Below are positions 11,704-21,756 of a stretch of DNA of 64,000 nucleotides, piece after piece; position 1 is the stretch's first letter, and each line of letters starts with the position of its first letter. The stretch spans positions 372,001-436,000 of the forward strand of contig JANATG010000008.1 in assembly GCA_029449235.1 (NCBI GenBank). The letters are read 5' to 3'. This stretch comes from Linnemannia schmuckeri (lineage: Eukaryota; Mortierellomycota; Mortierellomycetes; Mortierellales; Mortierellaceae). The translations under genes and the position numbers were made by a program. The notes under the pieces were generated by a model. That model had not been told where the DNA came from and made no database searches. It saw only the letters and a list, made by a program, of their open reading frames with translations.

Positions 11704-12438
11704 TTTTTTCAGTAAAAAGCCCAAGGGAGGCATGTGATAGTGAAAGGAGACTACATGCCAACCTCTTCCAAGAGTCGTCCACCAGTCGCAGTCTGGTCCA
11801 CAACCTGGTTCTGTGCAACAATTACCGCTGCTTTCCATAGCTTCAATGGAAGACAAAGTAATACTAGATACGATTAAAGGGGACTCTTCCCATCCTCTCC
11901 ATCAATGACAATTTCCTCCTTCCCAACAGACTCTCCATCAACCGCTCATCAGCTGTGCATGGTTCCTTGGTCGCTCCAGGGCAGGTCCAGTCCTCATGTG
12001 TGGCTAGCGAAGCGCCACACGGGCAGAAACCATTACGCGTGATGTAACCGTATCCTCGACTCCAGTCACCTCGGGCGCCGGTGTATTTGGATGTTTTGTC
12101 CTTGGCAGAGATGCCCTGCGTCTGCTCCCACGCGATCGTCGTGGAGCATCAGGTTTTCCAGATCAGCTCTGAGGCCTGCATCTCCATGTAGCCAATAAAC
12201 TTGTGAAGGACCGTCTTGGCAATGGACTGTGGGGTCTTGAAGGCCGAGGACCACTCAGTCAACATGCTCTTGGGGGTGATTCCGCGAAGAAGGTCCGAAA
12301 CGTGCCACTTGGGGTTCTCATCACGATCGGGAGCAGAACTACCGCTGTGCACGGCTCGAGCTCCACCGATAGAAGAGAATCCCCAAATATGATCCGCATC
12401 CGAGAGGGACTGCCAGTATATGGGTACTGGACGTGGTG
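11704..12438 (-). mobile_element. Diverged 5'-truncated retrotransposon copy (unit 5)
   Basis: On the minus strand it matches the RNase H element from its PRPVPIYWQS region (about 12438) to the 3' UTR, ending in GGGCTTTTTACTG and a short A-rich tail near 11704-11712. It shares the in-frame TGA after LIWKT with unit 3. It differs at many sites from units 1, 3 and 4 and resembles unit 2 in its 3' UTR, so it is an older or different subfamily. Confidence 0.75.
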
Positions 12439-12458
12439 GCCACTTCAACTGCCAGGCC

Positions 12459-12915
12459 TTTTTTTTTTTTTTTTTTTGTACACAATTTTATTTCTCTGAC
12501 AAACAGTACAAAGGAGGCATTTGGAAGTAAAGGGGACTACAGACCAAACTCTTCAGTACACCATCCGCCAGTCACAGTCCGACCCGGAGCCTGGCTCTGC
12601 GCAACAATTGTCGCTGCTCTTCACAGCAAAAACGGAAGACAAAATAAAACTAGATACGAATGAAGGGGATTCTTCCCATCCTCTCCATCAATGACAATTT
12701 CCTCCTTCCCAACAGACTATCCAACAGCCGCTCATCAGCTGTGCGTGGTTCCTTGGTCGCTCCAGGGCAGGTTCGATCCTCATGTGTGGCTAGCGAAGCG
12801 CCACACGGGCAGAACCCATCACGCGTGATGTAGCCATATCCTCGACTCCAGTCACCTCGGGCGCCGGTGTATTTGGATGCTTTGTCCTTGGCAGAGATAC
12901 CTTGCCTCTGCTCCC
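12459..12915 (-). mobile_element. Short retrotransposon copy (unit 4), nearly identical to unit 3
   Basis: On the minus strand it begins at GGGAGCAGAGGCAAGG (12915) and runs through the end of the ORF and the 3' UTR to a poly(A) tail (T run 12459-12477). Over about 430 bases it matches the 3' end of unit 3 with only a handful of differences by eye, which implies recent activity. Its 5' junction sequence (12916-12929) repeats the one before unit 1. Confidence 0.82.
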
Positions 12916-12929
12916 GTTAATAGAAGCGC

Positions 12930-14990
12930 TTTTTTTTTTTTTTTTTTTTGTACACAATTTTATTTCTCTGACAAACAGTACAAAGGAGGCATTTGGAAGT
13001 AAAGGGGACTACAGACCAAACTCTTCAGTACACCATCCGCCAGTCACAGTCCGACCCGGAGCCTGGCTCTGCGCAACAATTGTCGCTGCTCTTCACAGCA
13101 AAAACGGAAGACAAAATAAAACTAGATACGAATGAAGGGGATTCTTCCCATCCTCTCCATCAATGACAATTTCCTCCTTCCCAACAGACTATCCAACAGC
13201 CGCTCATCAGCTGTGCGTGGTTCCTTGGTCGCTCCAGGGCAGGTTCGATCCTCATGTGTGGCTAGCGAAGCGCCACACGGGCAGAACCCATCACGTGTGA
13301 TGTAACCGTATCCTCGACTCCAGTCACCTCGGGCGCCGGTGTATTTGGATGTTTTGTCCTTGGCAGAGATGCCCTGCGTCTGCTCCCACGCGATCGTCGT
13401 GGAGCATCAGGTTTTCCAGATCAGTTCTGAGGCCTGCGTCTCCAGGTAGCCAATAAACTTGTGAAGGACCGTCTTGGCAATGGACTGTGGGGTCTTGAAG
13501 GCCGAGGACCACTCAGTCAACATGCTCTTGGGGGTGATTCCGCGAAGAAGGTCCGAAACGTGCCACTTGGGGTTTTCATCACGATCGGGAGCAGGACTAC
13601 CGCTGTGCACGGCTCGAGCTCCACCGATAGAAGAGAATCCCCGAACATGATCCGCATCCGAGGGGGACTGCCAGTATATGGGTACTGGCCGTGGTGCTTG
13701 ACGACCATTGTCAGTTGCTCGCTTGTGTTCACGCTTCCTGGCGGCATTGTAGCTATTTGTTGCCTGAACGCCCCATTCGTCAATCTTGCCCATGGCCTCC
13801 TTCCATATTGCAGTGGTTGTCTCGACAGTAGAGGGGCATCTCCAGACGTGCTCATTGTCCTCCTCCTCCTGCTCACATTGTCGACACAGGCAGGTTGAGT
13901 ACAAATCAGGCTTCCGGGCCTGCATGGAGTTCAATGTTGGCAACATTCCATGCAGCTTCTTGATATGATGTGTTCGTTGATGGGAGTCCCTGCTGTTGCT
14001 GTAAAAGGTGAAGACGGCGCGTCTGTCATGGACATGGGCCAAGGTCGAACTCCATTCCACATCGTCAATGTCCGAGATCGCCCTCTTGACCCGTCTTTGT
14101 GATATCCAGACTTGATGATGGCGGATTGTCGATTGTTGTTTAAGGAGCTGTCGCAGATCGATTTCGACAAGCCCGCCATTGCAATGTGCAAAGCTCGTGA
14201 TGTCCGTCTGCTGAGTAAGATCCACTACCAAAGGCACCGTAACACTCTGTGCTGCCGCCTTTGCCGCCTGATCCGCTAGCTCATTTCCTTGAATGTTGTT
14301 GTGTCCCTTGATCCATACCACTTCGACTTCGCCTGGCCGAGATTTCACAACCTGCCATAATACCGCCCAGATACCGGTATAAGTGCTCCTGAATCGTTTC
14401 CTCGGTAAGGCATCTTGACGATTCTTCACCATATGATGATACTGTTCCACCACCGACTGGTTGTCCAGTTTGACCACAATGTTTTGTTCCGGAGGTGCTG
14501 ACAGGACTGCGGCTAGTAAACCCATGAGCTCAGACTTGGCCGAGGATGCATGACCGTCCGTTCGTCCTTGTACTGTCAGGGGATTGTCCTGAGTAAGGTC
14601 CACCACTCCAAAAGCCAGTGACACGTCGGATGTTCCTGAGTTTAGAAGAGATCCATCCGAGTACAAAACTCGGGGGGTGGAGTTGTCTACTGGTGTGTCC
14701 TGTATTGTTCGCATGGACGCTGCTTCCGCCGGTGAGAGACAAAGTGGGCCGAAGGTTGTGGTGAGGGGGCCTGATGCTGCGAGCGGTTGGACTCGGTACT
14801 GTTCTTGCAAAGGGAAGTTCGAGGTTGTGTCAAAGGCTGATTTGCGTAGTGGTTGAGTCTTCTTGGGCCGTGGCATCGTCTCCTTTAGGCGAGAGACGAA
14901 GGTGCCAGGCCTTCTGTACACTCTTTTTTTTTGAGCCCATTTTTTGGTGGCGCTAAATATCACGTGCAAAGTTTTGGTGGCTAATAAAAA
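12930..14990 (-). mobile_element. Longest copy of the tRNA-associated non-LTR element (unit 3)
   Basis: A minus-strand element with a 20-base poly(A) tail (T run 12930-12949), a 3' UTR ending GAGAAATAAAATTGTGTAC, and an ORF with an RNase H domain and a C-terminal zinc motif (see 13407-14876). Its 5' end is not sharply defined but lies within about 40-100 bases of the tRNA-Gln start at 15029. No reverse transcriptase or endonuclease is encoded in this copy, so it is either 5'-truncated or a non-autonomous, RNase-H-only derivative. Its orientation relative to the tRNA mirrors units 1 and 2 at the other end of the segment. Confidence 0.8.
13407..14876 (-). CDS. Retroelement RNase H protein with zinc-knuckle tail
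   Basis: From ATG at 14876 (MPRPKKTQPLRK) 489 residues are open. An RNase H fold follows at about residues 70-210. Its acidic residues are intact: VLYSDGS (D74), SAKSELMG (E116), VKLDNQS (D138) and IKGHNNIQGNELADQAAK (H192, D202). It would cleave the RNA strand of RNA-DNA hybrids during retrotransposition. A CX2CX9HX4C zinc motif (CRQCEQEEEDNEHVWRC) lies near residue 330. The frame stops at TGA (13407-13409) after LIWKT, but the same frame stays open for about another 110 residues and matches the C-terminus preserved in unit 1, including a second Cys/His cluster. The stop is therefore either an inactivating mutation or a read-through site. No RT domain precedes it. Confidence 0.7.
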   Translation of the reverse strand: MPRPKKTQPLRKSAFDTTSNFPLQEQYRVQPLAASGPLTTTFGPLCLSPAEAASMRTIQDTPVDNSTPRVLYSDGSLLNSGTSDVSLAFGVVDLTQDNPLTVQGRTDGHASSAKSELMGLLAAVLSAPPEQNIVVKLDNQSVVEQYHHMVKNRQDALPRKRFRSTYTGIWAVLWQVVKSRPGEVEVVWIKGHNNIQGNELADQAAKAAAQSVTVPLVVDLTQQTDITSFAHCNGGLVEIDLRQLLKQQSTIRHHQVWISQRRVKRAISDIDDVEWSSTLAHVHDRRAVFTFYSNSRDSHQRTHHIKKLHGMLPTLNSMQARKPDLYSTCLCRQCEQEEEDNEHVWRCPSTVETTTAIWKEAMGKIDEWGVQATNSYNAARKREHKRATDNGRQAPRPVPIYWQSPSDADHVRGFSSIGGARAVHSGSPAPDRDENPKWHVSDLLRGITPKSMLTEWSSAFKTPQSIAKTVLHKFIGYLETQASELIWKT

Positions 14991-15028
14991 TGTCTGAGAA
15001 TCAGATGCTACTATCAAGTTGATTCAAA

Positions 15029-15100
15029 GGTTTCGTGTTGTAATTGGTTAGCAATCAAGACTCTGAATCTTGCAATCCGAGTTCGAGTCTCGGCGAGACC
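15029..15100 (+). tRNA. tRNA-Gln (anticodon CTG), second identical copy
   Basis: Identical over all 72 nt to the minus-strand gene at 3032-3103, with the same cloverleaf and anticodon. The 9 bases at the 5' edge (ATTCAAAGG, overlapping the first two tRNA bases) are also shared; the 3' flanks differ. A T5 run at 15104-15108 is a good Pol III terminator. The retroelement cluster lies immediately upstream on the opposite strand. Confidence 0.95.
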
Positions 15101-15103
15101 TCG

Positions 15104-15108
15104 TTTTT
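15104..15108 (+). terminator. Pol III terminator of tRNA-Gln
   Basis: TTTTT four bases after the tRNA 3' end. Confidence 0.6.
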
Positions 15109-18100
15109 ACTTTTACTCAATCCGAGGTTTTCTTATCGCTCTGCTCTCAAAAATCCACCGCTTCTTTTTTTTTTACTCGCCTGGGAATGAATTACCCAAG
15201 GGGGGAGGGTTTCTCTGGCGCAATGAAGCTCAGTCGTGAGAACGACGTCCTCCCCAAATTTACTACTTCATGATCGTCAGGACACTGTCATTCTTCTCAT
15301 TTTTGTTTATCCCAAAACGCTGCCTCCTCTTATGGTCATTACCATCGAAACAGCGGTTGCCTATTTTTTTAACTAGACTTGCTTCGCCGATCCGATTTCA
15401 TTTCATTTCGGAATGCGGGCACAAAAATTCAATGGCCTGAGCAAAAAGAGTAAATTACCTGGACTAGGGGAAAAGAGCAATGGTCTGAGCTCATTTTTCG
15501 ATTCGCTTTTAATCCCTCATCCCCTCCCCCTATGCCACAAGGACAAGTGAGCCAAAAAGAAATGTGATCCTGGATCCTTTCGATCATTGAAGAGACCATT
15601 GATAGGTAACAGCAGCAATCCCCTCAACCCTTATCCTTCCGCTTCCCTGTCTTCTCTTTCCTCTTATCCATCTGAAGAAAATGCTCACCATTGTTCATAG
15701 GCAGCGACAGGAACAACAGGCAACAGGCACAAAAAAAAAGGACGCTAGTGTCCAAGGAGTACCTTTTGCCTCATAGGCTAACAACAAACCCCTCTTCGTC
15801 TCCGTTGTGCAATTTTCCCCAATTTCTAGGAGTGGACCAAGCTAGCTCCTATCGATAGCCGGCTATCCCATCTATCATCTGCTTTTTTTGTTGTTGTGTC
15901 TCTCACTCGCCAAGCCCTAGCCCATCGAGAGGAAACCACAACCCAATGATGATGGGCGTATCTTCCAAATAGAAACATTTCAGCAAAAATGTGGGTACAG
16001 TACTGGCCCTATTCCTCGGCTTTCGACCGGTGGTTTTTCCTTCTACTCCCATTCTAAAAAAGTGGTGGGGTAAAGTAGGGGCTAAAGTCAATGGTTTCTA
16101 CCTTCTACAAGCCAATGGTACTAGGTTTATGTGTATCTGCAGGTAAGGTCCGCAATAGCCTAAGAGCTAGGGGCGTAACTTGGCCCAAAAAAGCACGAGG
16201 AAAAAGCGAAGGCGAGGAGAGGACCATAACAACATTTGAGTATTGTCGGCGGTCAAAAAAACGAAGAAAAAAAAATTGTCGTCTATGCTCGGTATTCTCA
16301 AAGATACCCAGCAACAGCTTTTTCTGACTCTTTCCACGACGACGGTGCATGGACGTCAATTTTTTTTGAAGATGTCGTGTACTGTCATCGAGAAGGATAA
16401 GTAAACCTCATAATAAAAATATACGTAAGAAGAGAAGAGATAATGTATGACCCATCGGTCTGGTCTCCCCCTTGGTCTCCCCCTTTCTGCAATAATCGTT
16501 AGAAGGAGAGAAAAGAAAGAGAAAAAGAGAGGAGATAGAGAGTAGGAAAGAAAGAGAGTTGCATGGTGCCAAACAAGGAGACAGACCATGGATGCCGGGA
16601 TGCCAGGAACCAGACCTCTCATCCTCTGTCGTTTAGGTATTTTGTGTCCAGTTGCGACGGTATTTCCTTTTTGCTCCGTTTCAACCCTTTTTAAATAGTC
16701 TCTTCCTTCCTCGATTTTTTTCTCACTTTCATTCGCACTTAAGCCTACAATCTGCTAGGCATAGCAAAAAAGCTTACTCGCTGTCCTTTTTTGAGAACAC
16801 AAGTGAGTAAATAAGAAAAAGGAGGCGGGATCATTGCAGAATGCGCGCATTAGGAATAGTAGCAATGAAGGCTGGTTAACAATTATCTGCCAATGGACTT
16901 TTTGCTGCCAACTCACTCCTTCTCCCTTATCCACAGGGACGGCTTTGCTTGATAGAGAGTAGTGCTAAAAACAACTATCAGGAAAAACTCAGGAGCAAGC
17001 AGTAACTACCTGGACTGTGGAAAAAAACAAGGGATGATGAGGTTGCGTCAATTGACATGAGGTAGTACTCTAGGATTTAATGGTACTCGACGCTTGTTGA
17101 TTGGCATTCATTGCTATTTCTTGTCGTCGTCGATGCTTGCTTGTTTTGCTGTATACAGTCCATCTTCCATCTCCGTCCGGCCCTGTTCTTTTTTTGCTTT
17201 CAATCCAACTCTAACTCCTACTCCTACTCCTCCACCCCTTGCCCCCTGGCGGAAGAAGTCAAGACTTAAACAAGGAAGAGTGAATAACAGAAATAGAGAG
17301 CGAGGGTGGCAGTGAAGAATAGTGAAACAAAAACGGCTTGCTCATCACATCCACCGATATCGGTGTAAAAAAAAGTGGACCATGGATTGAATGAAGGGAT
17401 CGATTGAATAAAAAAGAGTGGCGTGTCCGCGCTAGACAACCTTATCCATCGTCACTTTGTCACTAGCTCAAGTCCATAGTCGAAAAAAAAAATGCGAGCC
17501 TGGGCGAATGTGTTGTTCTCGAGAAGAATGAAGCAGGCCAGCTACCCCGCAGTTTTCAAAAAAAAAAAAAAAAAAAAAAAAAACTGAAAAGGAAAGCGAA
17601 TAACGTTAACCCTGTAGGTGAATGTGACAGTGGCAACCAGCCAGGGTCCTTTTTCACTTTCTGTGGGGAAAATGGTGTCATGGTTGAATCATATTGGACG
17701 ACAAGAGAAATGAAGGTTAAAAGGAATCCCACTGTCGAATGAATATACCTGGAGCTGGCACTGGTTGTTAAAATGACTGACTTGAGTTGACAGAGTGGGT
17801 TTTTGAGTGACTTGACTGAGCGAGTGGCTGACATGAGCACCCGGGCCTGTTTGGATCAAGGCTGACTCTATTGAGTGAGCGCCTGTACCAAGTAGGCAAA
17901 GGCAGGCTGAAGGCAGGGCGGCGATTGATTGGGTCGGATTGAATTGAATAATATGTCCTATGAATAGTAGTAATAAGTGGCTAGCTTATCTCTGAAAGAC
18001 ACTAAGAAAGGGCTTTCACACCTCCACGGACACTCAGTCATTCAACAAGTGTCTATGAAAAAAGGTATGAGTTTTCTTGTTTGTGGACAGACAACAGACA

Positions 18101-18661
18101 ATAGAAATATGACATAACGGAGTATTATGGTCCATCCCCACTTTCTCTTTCTTCACTTTCTTCACTTTCTTCACTTTCTTCTTCTTCCTCTTTCTTTCCA
18201 CTTCTTCACACTTCACCTCTTCTGCACTCTCTTAACATTTTTAATTCGTTATCTCTCACTCCACTCACTACGCCTCAATTCGAATCCATTCCTATCCAAC
18301 ACAACCACCTTCTCATCACCTTTTCAGCCTCCCATCACACCTTTCTCCCTTATATACCTGGCTACCTCTCTTGTTCCTTCCTTTCCTTTTCCCTATTTCT
18401 TCACCCATACCCCCACTCATACACCTATTCACCCTCCACTTACCCTACACCGTTGTAAAACCCCGTTGAACCTGTTACTTTGATGCAACTATCGTGTTTC
18501 CGCTGTCCCCACACCCACTACTCCTCCTCCCTCTTACACCACAATCAGTGATTTCCGCCGTCCTTGCTTCTTCTCTTCCTCTCCTCCAACCTTTAATCCA
18601 CAACTAAGCAAACAGAAACCAGCAAGTTTACTCCCTCTCTCTCTCAACAACAACCCTTGTC
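15109..18661. other. 3.5-kb gene-poor region
   Basis: No gene is recognised. The short frames on both strands are lysine-, serine- or phenylalanine-rich translations of low-complexity DNA. A 26-base A run lies at about 17558-17583. From about 18129 to 18480 the + strand is pyrimidine-rich with CTTCACTTT-type repeats, and likely serves as promoter/5' UTR of the kinase gene. A long leader, a lncRNA or old transposon remains could lie here; nothing decides between them. Confidence 0.4.
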
Positions 18662-20956
18662 ATGGCGGTCCAATCCATATCTACCCAATCTGCAGCAAAG
18701 TATGCAAGCTCCATTCTTTTTTTGTTATCTATCAATCGACAATTATTATTTCTTTTCCGATAATAGTCCACTATCTACTCCAATGGACCAATCCGACCAA
18801 ACAACAACGGCAACAACAGAGGCTACAGAGGACGACAGCAATGGAGAAACCTAACCCGTTTCCTTTTTGTTTTTTTGAAAGCAGCTTCAATGCTTTCTCT
18901 GAACCCTCCAGCATCGCCGGTGAAGACGGCGATAGCAAGAGCGACAGTAGTAATAGTAGTGACCTCAGCAGCAAGAATATCCTCCACAGCAACAGCAGAC
19001 GATCCCTCCAATTATCGTTTGCCCCTTCTCCTCTTCTCCCTCTCTCTTCACGCCAGTCTCGCACTACTGTTGGTCTGCCCCCCATCCGCCTCACTCTGCT
19101 CCAGCGTCGTCACCACCAGCGAGCCAGCTATTATGGCCAGGGCCACCCGTTGATCCACCAAATTCAGACCCACATGCGTAGCCACAGCCAATATCACATC
19201 ATCAGCCCCTGTCACACAAAGTCGCAGTCTATGCAGCTTGCTGGCAAGCTGGAAGACATCATGTCGAGCACTATGCTCCATGGCCCTGTGGAAGGAGAGG
19301 GAAAGGCTCATGGCGATGCCTCGACCGACAACCTGATGGAGAATGTAGAGACTGATTCCGTTGCCTCGATGGGTTCGAATGATTCCAACTCTCCTGATGC
19401 ACAGGCCAACGCCGTCTTTGTGTCTAAGCAGGGCCAAGCCAAGATCACGGAGGAGCAGCAGGAGGCTGCTGGTAATGCTTGCTGCTCTGCAGACTATGTA
19501 TACACGGCCCCGTGTGAGCACCACCCCTCTAAGGGACAGACCGATTACCTCGTCAATGACATGTTCCCCAAGCTCGAGGCAAGTAGTCTTCACCTCTTCT
19601 GCTCTTTCATCTTCCGTTGCTCTTTTCAATACTCTTTACTGCGAGCGTTATGATCTTCTTGTTATCTTTTTTTTCTTACATCATTACAATTGATGCCACC
19701 CATTCTCCGATGGATTGCTCATCTTCGGTTTCTTTTTATTTGGGCCTGTCTCTTTGGCTCTTCCTTCATTTCATTCTGTGCGGTGTTACCGTTTTGTGTT
19801 GTTCCGACAACCTTTTGTGTCGCTGTCTTTTTTTGTTATCTGTTCATTCATTTGCAGCGAGCGTTAAGGGGTCTTGTCCTCGCCACCACGCGTCGCCTAG
19901 GAACGATCAGTTGATCAGTCAATCGATCATCACTCTACTCGCGTCTACCATCACAATCCGACACAATCACTAACCTATTGTTTCATGCACCATCTTTACT
20001 TACTACAGCACGACTTGTCCACGATCGAGTTTGGTATCCGTATTGCCGACTTTATGCCCCTGGCCTTCAAGACAGTCCCCGTCGCCGGTCTCGCTGAGAA
20101 AGAGCTCGAGCTCCTCCACGGTCTCCGTCAGCTACCCCATGTCATCCAGCTCCAAGACTCGTTCGTCAACGACAATGGTGACACGGTCTTGGTCCTGCCC
20201 ATGCTCAAGCCTTTTGATGTCCATGCCGTCAACAAAAACCTCTGCTCGGTCCGCAAAACCATGCGCCAGGTTTTGACTGGCCTTGCCGCCGTCCATGCCA
20301 AGGATATTGTCCATCTGGACATCAACCCCTCAAACCTGATGGTCACCCACGCCAAGCGAGATGTGGTCGTCATCGACTTTGGTCTTTCCATGACCATCGA
20401 TCGTAGTGCCTCTGAAAAGTCGATCCCCGTCTGCGGCACGACCGGCTACATTGCGCCCGAGATCCTTCACCCCTCTGCCTATGAAGAGTATGATCCGATG
20501 GCGGCGGATCTTTACTCGCTCGGAATTGTCCTCGGCGAGATGTTGGAGGAATATATCCCTGATTGCGACTTGCACTACTTTGGGTCCAAGTACCTCGGAC
20601 TCGAGAATACCAATCAGACCGTTGCCGCGCTGAAGGAGTTTATTAGCCAGGGAGCGATGTATCCCAAGGTCCTTGTCCAGGCCGCCGATCTCCTCCAGAA
20701 CATGTTGCAGGAGAATCCCAAGGATCGTCGCTCAGCCCAAGAGTTGCTCGATTCCCATCCGTTCCTTGCCGTCGGACCCCCTTCCTCTGGTGCCATCCTT
20801 ACCTCGACCAAGACCAAGGTTGCGTCGGCGACTCTTGCTGGCGCTGCTGGTGGCAACCTTGAGTTGTGCGAGTGGACCTGCCGCCTCCAGGAGATCAAGT
20901 ACCAGCGATACCTTTACCAAGAGCAGACTGGCTGCGAGGTTTACCGCTATCGATAG
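18662..20956 (+). CDS. Divergent Ser/Thr protein kinase-like protein
   Basis: Three exons (18662-18699, 18882-19578, 20009-20956) give 560 residues. The first intron is spliced to the TTTTTTGAAAG acceptor, because the nearer acceptor leads to a stop. The second intron has a GC donor (GAG|GCAAGT) and a phase-0 acceptor that joins MFPKLE to HDLSTIEFG. The N-terminal ~230 residues are Ser/His-rich and disordered. The kinase core follows: FKTV with the likely VAIK-type Lys, KELELLHG with the helix-C Glu, HLDINPSN in the catalytic loop (HRD changed to HLD, Asp and Asn kept), DFGLS, and CGTTGYIAPE as the activation segment end. No glycine-rich loop is visible before the Lys. The last ~60 residues after the kinase fold are unassigned. 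Subfamily not recognised; activity is likely given the kept Asp, Asn and DFG. Confidence 0.82.
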
Positions 20957-21756
20957 AAGCTTTTCGTTCGTTCGGATCTTGTCTTTATTTTTTCATGTAG
21001 AAAAACAGAACAGCCTGTTTGAAATCTGTCCAACGTACGAGAATATATCTACTTATTTTGAGCGGTGAATTGATTGAAGAATGAAAAGAAGTGTGTTATT
21101 GCCGCGTGATATTCAGCAAAAGAAGGAAAGTGAAAAAGGGTTCGCCATTTGTGCAAGGGAAAAGTGTTTATTAGTGCTTGAGCATTCCAAAGGGCAGGAG
21201 CCCAAGGGGCTGAATGGAAGAAGGTAAACCAACAAAGGGAAAGAGACCAATCAAATGATTGGGTCTAGAGCATGGCAAGTAACACACCATCACATCACAT
21301 TCGTTCCTAGCTGGCATCTTGAGTTTGCAGTAAACAAGTAAAAAAAAGGAAGGACGAGAAGACAGGCATCAATGAGCTTTTGGCATTGGGTTTTTAGGTG
21401 TTGTTTGGTGGCGGACAAGAACAATAGGAGAGAAAGAGGAGCTACAGCCCAGCGAAGAAGAGAAGTAATTAGAAGAGAATGAGCCTGCCCAGCCCAATTC
21501 ACAAGGCGCGAAATAGTAAAGATGCGAGTGAGTGAACGAGTGAGTGTTCAAAGGGCACAAATCCACAGGTGTGAGTGAGTGAGTGAGTGCGAGTGCAATC
21601 CAGATCCGATTCAGACTTTTTTTTTAGACTTTTTTATTTCATTTTTTGCCTCTTCCCTCTTTACTTTCACTTTCTCTCTCTCTCTCCTCTCTTTATCCCT
21701 CTCCCCTCCTTCCCCTCACACTTATATTTTTTTTTGACCCTCATCGTCCACAAACC
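20957..21756. other. Intergenic between kinase and ArfGAP genes
   Basis: No gene is seen. A GAGTGAGTGAGTGAGTG tract near 21572-21590 and a C/T-rich stretch 21640-21740 precede the ArfGAP start, again the leader type common in this window. Confidence 0.4.

Noticed and set aside
18771..18854. Exon 2 of the kinase gene starting at the ATAATAG acceptor
   Set aside because: It reaches a TAA after about 25 codons with no usable donor; the acceptor at 18880-18881 keeps the frame open into the conserved part.
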